A stretch of DNA of 64,000 nt from JBDREC01 sp043820105 [NCBI: Pseudomonadota bacterium]. Its GTDB lineage: Bacteria > Bdellovibrionota_F > JAHFAK01. Positions 1 to 9,484 of this stretch are shown here, piece by piece. The position numbers and the translations under genes were made by a program. Each line of letters opens with the position of its first letter. Within the stretch, counting starts at the first letter, position 1. The stretch covers positions 1 through 64,000 of the forward strand of contig JBDREC010000102.1 in NCBI GenBank assembly GCA_043820105.1, given 5' to 3'. The notes under the pieces were generated by a model. The model did no database searches and was not told where the DNA came from. It worked only from the letters and a program-made list of their open reading frames with translations.

Positions 1-133
1 AAAAAAATAAAATAAAATATATTTTTAAAAAAGTTTTGAAATAATTTTTATCTTTATTTACTTTATTTAATTAAAAAATTATAGTAACAATTTTGCTACA
101 TTTGAAATGCAATTCATAAGGGAAAAAGCGTAA

Positions 134-1771
134 ATGGAAAATAAGGTAATCGAATGGAATAAAATTGAAAAACTTTTAGAAATAAATTCAAAAATAAATT
201 CGCAACTTGATAAAGAAAAACTTTTGGGTCTGATAATGGATTCGGCCATTGCAATTTCTGGCGCAGAAAGAGGTTTTTTGATTCTATTAGATGAAGAAAA
301 AAATCTGCAAATTCCAATTGCTCGAAATATAGAAAGGCATAATCTTAAAAAAGAAGCTGAAAATGTATCAATGTCGATTATTAATAAAGTTATAGCAAGA
401 GGCGAACCTATATTATCAAGTGATGCTGTTAGTGATGCCAGATTTGATAATGCAAAATCTATTTTTAATTTAAAAATTAGATCCATCCTGTGTTTCCCAA
501 TTAAAGCAGATGAGAATATTATAGGTGCCATTTATCTAGATAATAGATTTGATCGAGGTGTTTTTACAACTGATGATGAACTCTTGACAGAGGCCTTTTG
601 TAATCAAGCAGCAATTGCTATCGAGAATGCCAAGTTATTTGAAGAAAATTTACAGAAGCAAAGTATGCTTGAAACTCAAAAAGGTCAAATTGAAGAATTA
701 AACAAAAAACTAAAAATGAAGGTTGCTAAACAAGAAGTTGAACTTATGGAGGTTAAGGAAGAGCTCGAAGTTCATAGGACTAAAGATAGTTTGAAATATG
801 ATTACAAAAATATTATAGGGCAAAGCCCAAAGATGATGGAGGTTTTATCCTTGGTTGATAAAATCACAGAATCAGATTTGCCAATACTCGTGAATGGCGA
901 AAGTGGAACAGGAAAAGAGCTTGTGGCACGAGCTATACATTATAATGGGCCTAGAAAAACTAAAGCCTTTGTTACTGAAAATTGCGCTGCTTTATCGGAA
1001 ACTTTATTAGAAAGCGAACTTTTTGGTCATAAAAAAGGTGCTTTTACTGGAGCAAGTTCAGATAAAAAAGGACTTTTTGAGATTGCTGACCAGGGAACAA
1101 TATTCTTAGATGAAATTGGCGATATGTCTTTAAACATGCAAAAGAAGCTTTTGAGAGTTTTACAAGAAGGAGAAATTCGAAAAATTGGTGATGATCGTAT
1201 TATTAAAGTTAATGCAAGACTTGTTTCTGCTACACATAGAGATCTTACAAAACTAGTTAGCACTGGTCAATTCAGAGAGGATTTATTCTATAGAATAAAT
1301 GTTGTGAAAATTGAACTTCCTCCTCTTAGAGAAAGACCCGATGATGTGCCCATTTTAATAAAATACTTTGTTGAAAAGTTTTGCGAAACAAAAGACATTC
1401 CAACTATTGAAATCTCCCAAGAAGTTTATGCAATTTTAAAAAGCTATCCTTGGCCTGGTAACATAAGAGAACTTGAAAATGAAATTAACAGGCTCATCAC
1501 CATGAGCGATAAAGAATATATCGGAATTGAGCTTGTAAAAGATGACATAAGATTTCAAAAAGATGATATTATACATGAACCTATTTATAATGAAGTCGAA
1601 ACAGAACATGATGTTAAGCAAGTAAACAAAACCCCACAAAATTCAGAGAAGGCGAGAATATTAGAATCCCTTGAAAAAAATAATTGGAATAAATCAAAGA
1701 CTGCTGAAGAGCTTGATATTTCAAGACCGACTTTAGATGTAAGAATTAGGAAGCATAATATTAGTCGCTAA
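134..1771 (+). CDS. GAF-domain sigma-54 enhancer-binding transcriptional activator
   Basis: Cytoplasmic regulator expected to remodel RNA polymerase-sigma54 open complexes in response to a small ligand. Residues about 20-165 form a GAF sensor, about 168-220 a charged coiled-coil linker, and about 228-455 the AAA+ domain. Visible motifs are the Walker A GESGTGKE at 255-262, the sigma54-contacting GAFTGA at 302-307, the Walker B GTIFLDE at 321-327, and an arginine-finger region with FREDLFYRIN and LPPLRERPDD. A Fis-type helix-turn-helix closes the protein at about 515-540. There is no receiver domain, so it is not a classical two-component regulator. A purine-rich AAGGGA about 10 nt before the ATG serves as ribosome binding site. 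It stands alone, ending four bases before a convergent gene. The family assignment is secure; the ligand and target genes are unknown. Confidence 0.95.
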   Translation: MENKVIEWNKIEKLLEINSKINSQLDKEKLLGLIMDSAIAISGAERGFLILLDEEKNLQIPIARNIERHNLKKEAENVSMSIINKVIARGEPILSSDAVSDARFDNAKSIFNLKIRSILCFPIKADENIIGAIYLDNRFDRGVFTTDDELLTEAFCNQAAIAIENAKLFEENLQKQSMLETQKGQIEELNKKLKMKVAKQEVELMEVKEELEVHRTKDSLKYDYKNIIGQSPKMMEVLSLVDKITESDLPILVNGESGTGKELVARAIHYNGPRKTKAFVTENCAALSETLLESELFGHKKGAFTGASSDKKGLFEIADQGTIFLDEIGDMSLNMQKKLLRVLQEGEIRKIGDDRIIKVNARLVSATHRDLTKLVSTGQFREDLFYRINVVKIELPPLRERPDDVPILIKYFVEKFCETKDIPTIEISQEVYAILKSYPWPGNIRELENEINRLITMSDKEYIGIELVKDDIRFQKDDIIHEPIYNEVETEHDVKQVNKTPQNSEKARILESLEKNNWNKSKTAEELDISRPTLDVRIRKHNISR

Positions 1772-1775
1772 GGCT

Positions 1776-3731
1776 TTAATCAAATTCAATTATAAATACT
1801 TTATCATCATCATCTTCAGCATTTGTTGTATATATAATTTGATTCACATCAGATGAAGTACCCAATAAATTGCCAACTTTTATATCAGTAATCTTATCGC
1901 TTGATTCATCAGTATATCCTGCTAGCAAGGCGTTGGAAAAAATAATATCTTCATAAACAACAATTTTATCATCATCACCAGTATTATTTAATGCAACAAC
2001 TACTTCTTCAAGAGTATCGCCATCAACATCACCCGTAGTTAAAGCTATGGCCGAAGTCTCCAGATCAATTTCTTTGATTTCCTCTAAGCTAGTGCCGTCA
2101 AAATTTATTATATGAAGTTTGTTGTCATTGGTGATTGCAGCGATTTCAAGATAGCTGTCAGCATCGCCATTAAAAACATCCATATGAGTAACGGTCGCAT
2201 TAATTTGAGATCTGGCTATAATATCAAAACCAGATTCTTTGTCATCGTAAACTACTATGCCATAAGCATTTCCACTTGTAGCTCTAATGGCGTCAATGTT
2301 TTTAAAGCCAGGAAGATTTAAATAACCAGGACCTTTTCCAGCTATAATTACTTCCGCGCGATCATCATCATCAATGTCTTTTAAAATAATTGATACAATG
2401 GAGGTGAAGTCTTCTTCAAAATCTACATCAATTTCATCGCAATCATCAAGATCACAATCATATGCAAGTACTGCTTCCATTGTTCCATCTGATGCATCAT
2501 TTTTTGTTAAAACAAGTTCATCATCACCATCGCCATCAAGATCACCTGTTGCCATAACTCTTGTTTCATAACCTGCTCCAAAGGATTCAGAGTAAACTAT
2601 TTCTCCGCCACTTAAATAACTAGAGCCTATTCTAAAAGAAGTCATTTCATAGGTTTCAGCGTAGTCTTCATCTGACTTATCGTATAAGGCACATTCTGTT
2701 TCACTAAAACCAGTTAAATATTCCATGGATAATACGAATTCAGGGCTACCACTTCCATCAAAATCTCCAGCTACGACTCCCAAAGAAGTATAATAAACAA
2801 TGTCCAGTTCATCATTGAAACCATCTCCATCTACATCTTTTTCTTCATGGTCTTTATTAAAAATTAGCCACTCTGAACAGGCTTGATCTGATTGGATGTA
2901 GTAAGTGTATTCTGTTCCCTGATAATAATTCTCAGTATAGTCATAATAATTTGAGGAATAATTTTTCATGCTTCCAATAATTGCAAACTCTTCTTCATCT
3001 GAGTCATAATCAAAAACAGTATAGAAATAGTCTTTCCCACCATTTGAATCTACAGAAATCATTGCTTCTTGAACGCCATCATCATCAAAGTCAGCTAAAA
3101 CGATGTTTCTTGTGGTTGAATAATAACTGCTATGGCCGAGATATTCATCATCATCATCTACATCATAGACATTTTTATAAGCAGCTAGATCTAAATTAAC
3201 ATCAAGGTCTGATTTTACAATGTACAATTGTTCAGGAACCACTTCTATTTCTGCAGTTGAAGCAGAATTGACTTCTGGTGCATCAGCTGTTGTTTCATAA
3301 ATTGTATAAGCTGAAACAACATAAGTATCACCACCAACTATCGCTTCACCATCAAGATCGCTAATATAAACGTATTCATATTCTGGTTCAATGGTTTGAG
3401 TATGTTCGGTGTCTTCACCGTCTTTTACTATTGTAATATAATAGCCGCGGTTCGTATAGCCTTCATCTGGGCTTGGGGTTTCCCACAAAATAACAAAGCT
3501 GTTACCATCACCCACACCATAGGCACGGAAATTTCCAGGGGCTGGGGTAGGACTGTCTTCTTCTGCATCAGCTATAAAATCTTCGCATTCTTCGGCATCT
3601 GGATTTTCTTCACAATATTCTTCATTTACTTCTGTGACAGAATTATCACAAGCAATCATGGTTAGGGTTAAAACATACAAGCCCATGACTAGAGTTAATA
3701 AAAGGGAAAATCTGATTAAAATATCTTTCAT
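1776..3731 (-). CDS. FG-GAP/VCBS-repeat lipoprotein with an N-terminal fibronectin III-like domain
   Basis: Exported lipoprotein. An N-terminal hydrophobic segment ends in a lipobox-like LTMIAC, after which the sequence is very acidic. Residues about 60-150 look like a fibronectin type III domain (PGNFRAYGVGDGNSFVILWE). The rest carries at least five calcium-loop FG-GAP/VCBS units such as DFDDDGVQEA, DFDGSGSPEF, DLDGDGDDEL, DIDDDDRAEV and DVDGDTLEEV, predicted to fold as a beta-propeller. An upstream in-frame ATG at 3755 is possible, but the ATG at 3731 has a TGGAG six bases before it and begins a normal signal peptide, so I chose it. It is probably displayed on the cell surface or faces the periplasm. 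The substrate is unknown. It converges on the sigma-54 activator with a 4-nt gap and no obvious terminator. Confidence 0.85.
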   Translation of the reverse strand: MKDILIRFSLLLTLVMGLYVLTLTMIACDNSVTEVNEEYCEENPDAEECEDFIADAEEDSPTPAPGNFRAYGVGDGNSFVILWETPSPDEGYTNRGYYITIVKDGEDTEHTQTIEPEYEYVYISDLDGEAIVGGDTYVVSAYTIYETTADAPEVNSASTAEIEVVPEQLYIVKSDLDVNLDLAAYKNVYDVDDDDEYLGHSSYYSTTRNIVLADFDDDGVQEAMISVDSNGGKDYFYTVFDYDSDEEEFAIIGSMKNYSSNYYDYTENYYQGTEYTYYIQSDQACSEWLIFNKDHEEKDVDGDGFNDELDIVYYTSLGVVAGDFDGSGSPEFVLSMEYLTGFSETECALYDKSDEDYAETYEMTSFRIGSSYLSGGEIVYSESFGAGYETRVMATGDLDGDGDDELVLTKNDASDGTMEAVLAYDCDLDDCDEIDVDFEEDFTSIVSIILKDIDDDDRAEVIIAGKGPGYLNLPGFKNIDAIRATSGNAYGIVVYDDKESGFDIIARSQINATVTHMDVFNGDADSYLEIAAITNDNKLHIINFDGTSLEEIKEIDLETSAIALTTGDVDGDTLEEVVVALNNTGDDDKIVVYEDIIFSNALLAGYTDESSDKITDIKVGNLLGTSSDVNQIIYTTNAEDDDDKVFIIEFD

Positions 3732-3869
3732 TGATGACTCCAAAATAATGAACATTTCTTTTTAAATTGCTTAAGCATGCAGCAATTTCACTAAAATTAT
3801 ATGCATTTATCATGCCAAATACAATAAAAAACATAAGATATTGATATTTTATCATTTAATTATGTGGAT

Positions 3870-3900
3870 AAAAAAAAGCGGCTTAATCTTTGGGACTAAG
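3870..3900 (-). terminator. Rho-independent terminator of the rpmB-barrel operon
   Basis: Read on the minus strand, a 7-bp stem with one mismatch (CTTAGTC / GATTAAG, loop CCAAA) is followed by CCGC and eight T residues. It lies just past the stop of the 260-residue gene. A second small hairpin (GTCTAA-loop-TTAGAC, 3903-3918) precedes it. Confidence 0.6.
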
Positions 3901-3936
3901 ATGTCTAATAACTTAGACCTTGGGTTATTCATTGTC

Positions 3937-4719
3937 TCAGATTTCTGATAATATTTTTTGATTAATGAGATAAACCAACTCCTGCTCATTTCTAACCTGT
4001 TTAAAAAAGCTTTTCGCTTTAAAGTCAGTGTTTAAAAGCCTAATCAAGCCAGGAAGATTTTTCAGGTTTTCAGAAACAGCTTTTTTTGTGCCAAGATCAC
4101 TTGCTATTTGTGTTAACTTATCTATTTGATTTTTATCCAGCTCATTATTGATTCCAATTTTTAATGCTAAGTATTTTACTTTTGCTAAATATTCAATTTG
4201 CTCTAAATTTATTAAGGTTTTTGCAAGGGTTGTATTTCCAATAATTAGGCCATCAGCAATACTTGCAATTATTTTCGAGGCATTGAATATGTTTAAGATG
4301 TTTTCAAAAGAAAGCCCTGAAAAGCTATTAATAATTGGGATTTTTGGAACACTTAATATAGCTTCTGGAAGCAGGGAGCTAGATAAACTAATTCCTTTTT
4401 CCAGAAGTTTTTTGACATATTTGGGCTGATATACAAATATAGTATTTGTGTTATTTTGCTTTTTTAATAATTTTAACAAGTGTAAATATTTTATATCTTT
4501 TGAAAATTGTTTTTCAAGACCAAGAAAACTGTCATGAATTAAAGCTTTTTCTTGTTTTGGAAACTTATAATTTATATCATTAATAATACAAGCTGAGCTT
4601 GAAACTTTTTGCACAATTATTGGCAAGTTGCTTAAATCAGTGTCATTGGATAATCTTTTTGGGATCGAATTAATAAGAAAAAGTATATTTTCTTTTAAAG
4701 CTTTTTGCGTTGAAATCAT
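3937..4719 (-). CDS. Hypothetical protein, third gene of the rpmB-barrel operon
   Basis: I do not recognise this 260-residue protein. It has no signal peptide or clear membrane segment, is rich in Lys, Ile, Leu and Asn, and looks mostly helical, with a moderately hydrophobic stretch at about 110-165 (LPEAILSVPKIPIINSFSG, then IIASIADGLIIGN). It starts 13 nt after the stop of the outer-membrane-barrel-like gene, with no strong Shine-Dalgarno sequence, so it is probably translated from the same transcript. The operon ends at the terminator just downstream. A cytoplasmic role is likely from the lack of export signals; nothing more can be said. Confidence 0.7.
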   Translation of the reverse strand: MISTQKALKENILFLINSIPKRLSNDTDLSNLPIIVQKVSSSACIINDINYKFPKQEKALIHDSFLGLEKQFSKDIKYLHLLKLLKKQNNTNTIFVYQPKYVKKLLEKGISLSSSLLPEAILSVPKIPIINSFSGLSFENILNIFNASKIIASIADGLIIGNTTLAKTLINLEQIEYLAKVKYLALKIGINNELDKNQIDKLTQIASDLGTKKAVSENLKNLPGLIRLLNTDFKAKSFFKQVRNEQELVYLINQKILSEI

Positions 4720-4732
4720 TTATATATGTTTT

Positions 4733-5269
4733 TTAAAATGTATAGCCAATATTAAAAAGAAAGGAGATGAATTGGTGATATTTAAATCTATCTCCATCTT
4801 CAATTTTTTCTTCTGAATCAAATAATACAGCATTATATTTAACCACTGGTCCAAGCACTAAACTATATTTATTTAAAATAAAGTTAATACCAAAAGCACC
4901 AAAGAGATGGCCACCATTTAAGAAGGTTGTTGGTGCACTGTAAAAAGCATAGCCTCCGCCAGCCATGAAATAAGGTCTTATTTGTTCAACTCCGACCTCT
5001 TTTCTGTAAGCAATATCAATGGTGTGTAAGGAAATGTGTCCAGCTGGATTTACTGAGTCTGCTACAACAGGATGAAAAGAATAAGATGCAACAACATCAT
5101 CAAATTCAAATTTTGGTGTTAAAACATAGGCTGTTTTGTAATGACCATTTTTATGAATCGCTACATCAATGCCCTGTTCAAGGGAGAGTCTTTGTTGGGA
5201 AAAAGCAAAGCTTGTACAAAAAAGAGGTAATAGAAAACTAAATAGAATTAATTTTTTATTAAAATTCAT
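4733..5269 (-). CDS. Small outer-membrane beta-barrel protein
   Basis: The 178-residue product begins with a typical signal peptide (hydrophobic core [18 protein letters not shown], then QQRLS). The mature part has alternating polar/aromatic strands ([46 protein letters not shown]) and ends in FNIGYTF. A terminal Phe is the usual recognition signature for BAM-assembled outer membrane proteins. The size fits an 8-stranded barrel. Its ATG overlaps the TGA of rpmB in an ATGA arrangement, so translation is probably coupled to the ribosomal protein gene. No specific family or function could be assigned. Confidence 0.75.
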   Translation of the reverse strand: MNFNKKLILFSFLLPLFCTSFAFSQQRLSLEQGIDVAIHKNGHYKTAYVLTPKFEFDDVVASYSFHPVVADSVNPAGHISLHTIDIAYRKEVGVEQIRPYFMAGGGYAFYSAPTTFLNGGHLFGAFGINFILNKYSLVLGPVVKYNAVLFDSEEKIEDGDRFKYHQFISFLFNIGYTF

Positions 5270-5454
5270 TTTCCTAAAATTTTTCCTGCTTTAATACATT
5301 TTGTGCAAACAACAATTTTTTTGCTTGTTCCATTTAAAACAACTTTTTTATTTTGAAGATTTGGGCGAAAAATCCTCTTTGTTTTGTTATTTGCATGACT
5401 TACGTTATTTCCAAACTGTATGCCTTTACCGCATATTTCACATACTTTTGCCAT
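5266..5454 (-). CDS. rpmB: 50S ribosomal protein bL28
   Basis: Component of the large ribosomal subunit. The 62-residue protein begins [20 protein letters not shown] and has the family's [16 protein letters not shown] segment. It carries two cysteine pairs (CEIC at residues 5-8 and CTKC near 51-54), so it is the zinc-binding C+ form of L28. The last base pairs overlap the start of the beta-barrel gene, an unusual partner; rpmB is more often next to rpmG or alone. Assignment is certain from sequence and length. Confidence 0.97.
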   Translation of the reverse strand: MAKVCEICGKGIQFGNNVSHANNKTKRIFRPNLQNKKVVLNGTSKKIVVCTKCIKAGKILGK

Positions 5455-5582
5455 TTTTTAAACCTTTTTTGCTATTTCTTTATTTGAAAGTTGCAAGCTA
5501 TTAAATTATTTAAAGAAATATTGCAAGAACTTTTTCAAGTAAATAAATATTAATAAATTCTATAAATCGATCTTAAAGGAGT

Positions 5583-5867
5583 TTATTCCTGAAATGAATC
5601 AACTCTTTCTTTAAGGTCTTTTCCAACTTTAAAAAATGGAAGTTTCTTTGGTTCTACTTCAACCCTATCTCCAGTTTTTGGATTCCTGCCTGTATAAGAC
5701 TTATATTCTCTAATTGAAAAAGCTCCAAAACCCCTAATTTCAATGCGTCTGCCAAGGGATAATGCTTTGCACATATCATCAAAGATATGGTTTACAACAT
5801 CTTCAGCCATTTTTTTTGTTGTTTGCATTTTTAGGCCTAAGATTTCTGCAAGCTCTGATTTTGTCAT
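5583..5867 (-). CDS. HU/IHF-family nucleoid DNA-binding protein
   Basis: This 94-residue histone-like protein binds and bends DNA in the nucleoid. It shows the conserved IEIRGFGAFSIREY core and the beta-arm signature GRNPKTGDRVEVEPKK followed by FKVGKDLKERV. The start is supported by GGAG seven bases upstream. The sequence leans toward the IHF type (GRNPKTGDRVEVE), but HU and IHF subunits cannot be separated safely without a tree, so no symbol is given. It is monocistronic between the rpmB operon and the C25 peptidase gene. Confidence 0.93.
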   Translation of the reverse strand: MTKSELAEILGLKMQTTKKMAEDVVNHIFDDMCKALSLGRRIEIRGFGAFSIREYKSYTGRNPKTGDRVEVEPKKLPFFKVGKDLKERVDSFQE

Positions 5868-6001
5868 TTCTAATCTCCATTTACATTTAACTTGTTAATA
5901 TAATGAATCAATTTCTTTGGCTTAAGTCAACTAAAAAAAAAGAAAATAATGATGTGCTTAAAAAGGCATAAAATGGAACATCCAGAGATTGATTAAAAAT
6001 G

Positions 6002-8308
6002 CTATTTTATTAATTCCATTGCAGGATCTCCGAGGAGTGAAAAAGCTTGTACAAAGTCCTCTGATGCTCCAAAATCCTCATATGCAGAAGTAATTGCATA
6101 GCTTGTCGCAGCGCCAATATGAGAATATCCTTGAATAAAGAAAGCATCAAAAAGAGCATATGCCATTTTTTCATGATTTTCTAAAACATCCATGCTTGTG
6201 GATGAAAAAGTTGCAATAGCTCCTTTGTTTTCTTGCAGCATAAAGGCTTCAGCCAGGCATTCTCTGTAAGCCGTTGAATCAGGTGATGTAAGAACTAAGG
6301 GGAAAAAGCCACTTAAGCAGGAAAAAAAGGTAAGAAAAGTAGGTTTTGATTCATTTTCTACTTCAGCGACTTGTGCAACACTTTCAATCATTTGATTAGG
6401 CAGGGCTATAGCGCAACCATGACCAATATAGTTAGTGATTAGAGTACCTGTGGCCATGTTTTCATACCAATCACTTCTTAAATCAGCTCCCACATCGCCA
6501 TAGTCCTCTAAGTATAAGGTGTGAACAGTATAATCCTCTGGAACATAATCACTAATAATCGTATTAGAAACATCTTCAAATCTATCTTCATCATCAGTAA
6601 TAAACTGCATAGTTTGATTCCACTCAAAGGGTTGATTTAAATAATAATTAAGAATCTTATTAACTTGAATATCAACTTCTCCTGTATTCTGGGCTGTAAG
6701 CCTTCCAATGTGCATGTCTGGAAGGTTATCTGAGCCTGACACAGAAACAAACCAATTATCACTTGGTGTAGGGCCTAGGTCTGAAGTATAATAAAAATGT
6801 GTAGGAATAAAATTTTGGTTGCCTGCTGCATAATTATCTTTATGATCATAAGTTGCGTCTCCAACAAGCAGTACATATTGGGGAGCAGGCGATTGCCATG
6901 AAGAATAAGCATATTCTAAAAAGTCTTTTATTGCTTGAGGGCTCTCAATTCCATAGTTGAAATCATTATAAACTTCAGAAATTTTAACTGCTTTTACATT
7001 TAATCCCATTGTTGTGTGATAGTAGGCCAGGGGCTCAATGTTGTCATAAAAATCATCATAGACTATCATAATATAATCAGCCTGATTATCTAATCCTATG
7101 AGATTTGTTGTAAAAACAGTTTCAATGTTGTCTACTGCCTGGGCTTTTGAGATGGCCTGAACAATAAAACTTGAGCTTGCATCTGTGCTTAATTCAAAAG
7201 TAACAGAATAAGTGTCAGCTTCATTGTTAATAGTAGGGTTAATAATTTTTTTCGTGTTTGCTTGATCAGTAATTTCAAAGATTTCTATGTCACTTGTTGA
7301 AAAGGAAGAAATTTGTAAATGATAATTACCAGGTTCACTTAAAGTAAACTCAAGATAATCATCAATTGCAATGAATTGCTGATAATAACTTATTTCAAAA
7401 TAATTCATATAAAGATAATCAACCGATGCTCCAGTATCTCCAACTGATTCAAGTTTTAAGGAATTAGTTCCATTCATTAAAATAGAACTATCAAAAGTAG
7501 TTTCATGTGTAAATTCAATGGTAGAATCCCAGGTCTGATCATCAATTAAAATGTCATTGATATATATTTTTGTATGATGATCTGGATTTTCAGTGTCACT
7601 TGATTTTCCTTTTAATAAAACCTCAAGGCTAGCGGTTTCAACAGTTGTGTCGATATTATTAATAGTGAATTCATAGTTTACTGAAGTTGATCCCTCATTG
7701 GCGTTTAAATAATCATCCCAAAACCAATGGTCAGCGCCTTCCTGGCTAGTATAAAACCTATAATATTTGCTGTTCTCTTCTGAGTGAATTGTTTTTAGAT
7801 GATTGTTTAGAAGCGTGTAAGAATCAGTATTACTAGCATCAACTTCTTCGATGCTATTTCCACCGGTCCCTATTGTTAGTCTGTAAATATTTGTTTCTGT
7901 ATATTCATATTCAGCAGCATTTTCATCAATTTGCTTTGCATAAAATTTTATATAATCTTCTGGATCAAAGAAACCATTGGCATTTGCATCATAAACAAAA
8001 AGAGGAATAATATTTCCCCTGTTTTTCAATTGAACCCTTGAAAGGTCAGCTGAATCAGGATCAACACCACTTGCAAGCAGACCTGAATAAGTTACCTTAT
8101 ATATGCCACTAGTATTTATTGGAAACTGTAAATAAATATTGAAACTAGCATTTCCAATTTCTGTTTCCCCTTCAGTAATTTCTTCTAAATCTAAAACAGC
8201 AGCAGTAGGATCCTCAGTAAGTATTTCTGTAATGTTATTTGAATTTTCAGTAGTACAAGCTAAAAAAACAGGTATTAATATTATAAAAAAATAATTTTTA
8301 ATATTCAT
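6002..8308 (-). CDS. Peptidase family C25 (gingipain-like) lipoprotein
   Basis: Predicted exported cysteine endopeptidase anchored as a lipoprotein: the N-terminus MNIKNYFFIILIPVFLAC ends in a lipobox cysteine. The N-terminal half (about 40-360) is rich in beta strands and likely forms accessory domains. The C25 catalytic region starts near residue 400 (ADYIMIVYDDF) and includes YVLLVGDATYD. The catalytic dyad is apparent as GHG with His near 631 and FFSC with Cys near 664. There is no C-terminal type IX sorting domain, consistent with lipid anchoring instead. No good ribosome binding site precedes the ATG; the upstream DNA is an AATTC-type heptamer repeat. It follows the peptide-modification genes on the same strand, separated only by that repeat array, so co-transcription and a role in processing are possible but unproven. 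Confidence 0.85.
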   Translation of the reverse strand: MNIKNYFFIILIPVFLACTTENSNNITEILTEDPTAAVLDLEEITEGETEIGNASFNIYLQFPINTSGIYKVTYSGLLASGVDPDSADLSRVQLKNRGNIIPLFVYDANANGFFDPEDYIKFYAKQIDENAAEYEYTETNIYRLTIGTGGNSIEEVDASNTDSYTLLNNHLKTIHSEENSKYYRFYTSQEGADHWFWDDYLNANEGSTSVNYEFTINNIDTTVETASLEVLLKGKSSDTENPDHHTKIYINDILIDDQTWDSTIEFTHETTFDSSILMNGTNSLKLESVGDTGASVDYLYMNYFEISYYQQFIAIDDYLEFTLSEPGNYHLQISSFSTSDIEIFEITDQANTKKIINPTINNEADTYSVTFELSTDASSSFIVQAISKAQAVDNIETVFTTNLIGLDNQADYIMIVYDDFYDNIEPLAYYHTTMGLNVKAVKISEVYNDFNYGIESPQAIKDFLEYAYSSWQSPAPQYVLLVGDATYDHKDNYAAGNQNFIPTHFYYTSDLGPTPSDNWFVSVSGSDNLPDMHIGRLTAQNTGEVDIQVNKILNYYLNQPFEWNQTMQFITDDEDRFEDVSNTIISDYVPEDYTVHTLYLEDYGDVGADLRSDWYENMATGTLITNYIGHGCAIALPNQMIESVAQVAEVENESKPTFLTFFSCLSGFFPLVLTSPDSTAYRECLAEAFMLQENKGAIATFSSTSMDVLENHEKMAYALFDAFFIQGYSHIGAATSYAITSAYEDFGASEDFVQAFSLLGDPAMELIK

Positions 8309-8313
8309 TCCGC

Positions 8314-8418
8314 TTAATTCTTAATTCTTAATTCTTAATTCTTACCACTTATCACTTACCACTTACCACTTACCACTTATCACTTACCACTTACCACTTA
8401 CCACTTACCACTTACCAC
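8314..8418 (-). repeat. Heptamer tandem array (15 units)
   Basis: Fifteen consecutive 7-bp units fill the gap between two genes: on the plus strand, four copies of TTAATTC (8314-8341), then eleven of TTAYCAC (nine TTACCAC and two TTATCAC, 8342-8418). The array begins exactly at the stop codon of the HPr-kinase-like gene and ends five bases before the C25 peptidase start codon. It resembles the short tandemly repeated repetitive elements known from some bacteria. Confidence 0.95.
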
Positions 8419-9482
8419 TATACCAATCCCTGAATAATATCAAGCGTCAAATCTAGCTTTCCAACCTGTAAAGTAAAGGACTGTGAATTTTTTGTGATAT
8501 TTAATAGTTGGTCAAATAGCATTAAATTTTTTGCTTTCTTTGATGTGGAAAGGTTTTCAATTGAACTTTTGTCTGTTTTTAAGTTAGGAATAAGCATTAA
8601 AGCAGCATCAATTGGAGAAATTGAATTTATTTGAGGTTGAGCCTTGAAATCAGGGTTTAATCTTTCCTTTTTAAAACAGGTCCAATATTCATTTTCGTAT
8701 TTATTTATTAAATCTTTTATTTCTTTTGTTTTACCAATATTTCTGGGATAAGAAAAATCGAAATTCAAATTTGTATTATCGCAAGGCTTTATATCTATAT
8801 CCTTATATATAGTCTTTATCTTGGATATGAAAGAGCTGGAATCTTTTTTAAATTTAATCTTAAAACAATAAGACGTATCTTTGGTGTTTTTTGCTGTAAG
8901 AAAGATTAGCTTATCTAGATGGCAAGGTTTGCTGCTTACAAGAAGGTTGTTTTTAAGAGGGTCAAAGGTTTCTTTCGTTAAGATAGCATTAGTTTTTTTA
9001 AGACCCTTTTGAATCACTTTTAAGCTTCTGGGAAAGGGATGGACAAGTTTTGTTTTTATGTTAAAGGGACAAAAGTCATCAGATAAGAAAGAAAAATTAT
9101 TTTTTAGCAATTCCATTGTTATTGTGGTTTTGCCGATACCAGGGTGTCCTATAATAGCTAAAGTTGTATTGTCTTTTTGAATTACTGCCGCGTGTATAAT
9201 GATAAAATTTTCAAATAATTCAAATAGCTTTTTTAGTACATACTGATAAGAAAAAGAAGGCTTATTGGGATGTTCTTCTAAGGCAACGGTCTTGTTTTTT
9301 GTTTCAATTTTTGCCTCAGATTTCGGATCATTTATTGAAATTTTAAACTCATGGATCTTAGCAGGGCTAAAGCTTTTTACTTCAAACAGATGATAATCTT
9401 TATGGAAGCTACTAAGAAAATCATTAGAGTCAGATACAAGCTTAAGGTTTACATCAAGAATTTTATATTTTTTAATAATCAT
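8418..9482 (-). CDS. HPr-kinase-like ATPase of a peptide-modification locus
   Basis: A 354-residue protein with an HPr kinase/phosphorylase-type P-loop, GHPGIGKTT at 112-120, preceded by the family's IIHAAVI segment and followed by LSDDFCPF near 133-140, matching the acidic loop of HprK proteins. It lacks the N-terminal HprK regulatory domain. Such HprK-like proteins occur in RiPP and PqqD-associated clusters, where one lasso-peptide homologue phosphorylates a C-terminal serine of its precursor. The nearby precursor has two serines close to its C-terminus, so peptide phosphorylation is a reasonable guess. The gene starts two bases after the radical SAM gene stops, with GGAAG as ribosome binding site. 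The last 100 residues have no recognised domain. Confidence 0.8.
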   Translation of the reverse strand: MIIKKYKILDVNLKLVSDSNDFLSSFHKDYHLFEVKSFSPAKIHEFKISINDPKSEAKIETKNKTVALEEHPNKPSFSYQYVLKKLFELFENFIIIHAAVIQKDNTTLAIIGHPGIGKTTITMELLKNNFSFLSDDFCPFNIKTKLVHPFPRSLKVIQKGLKKTNAILTKETFDPLKNNLLVSSKPCHLDKLIFLTAKNTKDTSYCFKIKFKKDSSSFISKIKTIYKDIDIKPCDNTNLNFDFSYPRNIGKTKEIKDLINKYENEYWTCFKKERLNPDFKAQPQINSISPIDAALMLIPNLKTDKSSIENLSTSKKAKNLMLFDQLLNITKNSQSFTLQVGKLDLTLDIIQGLV

Positions 9483-9484
9483 TT

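Noticed and set aside
8314-8418. CRISPR-like repeat array
   Set aside because: Units are 7 bp with no spacers and no cas genes are present; it is a simple tandem repeat.
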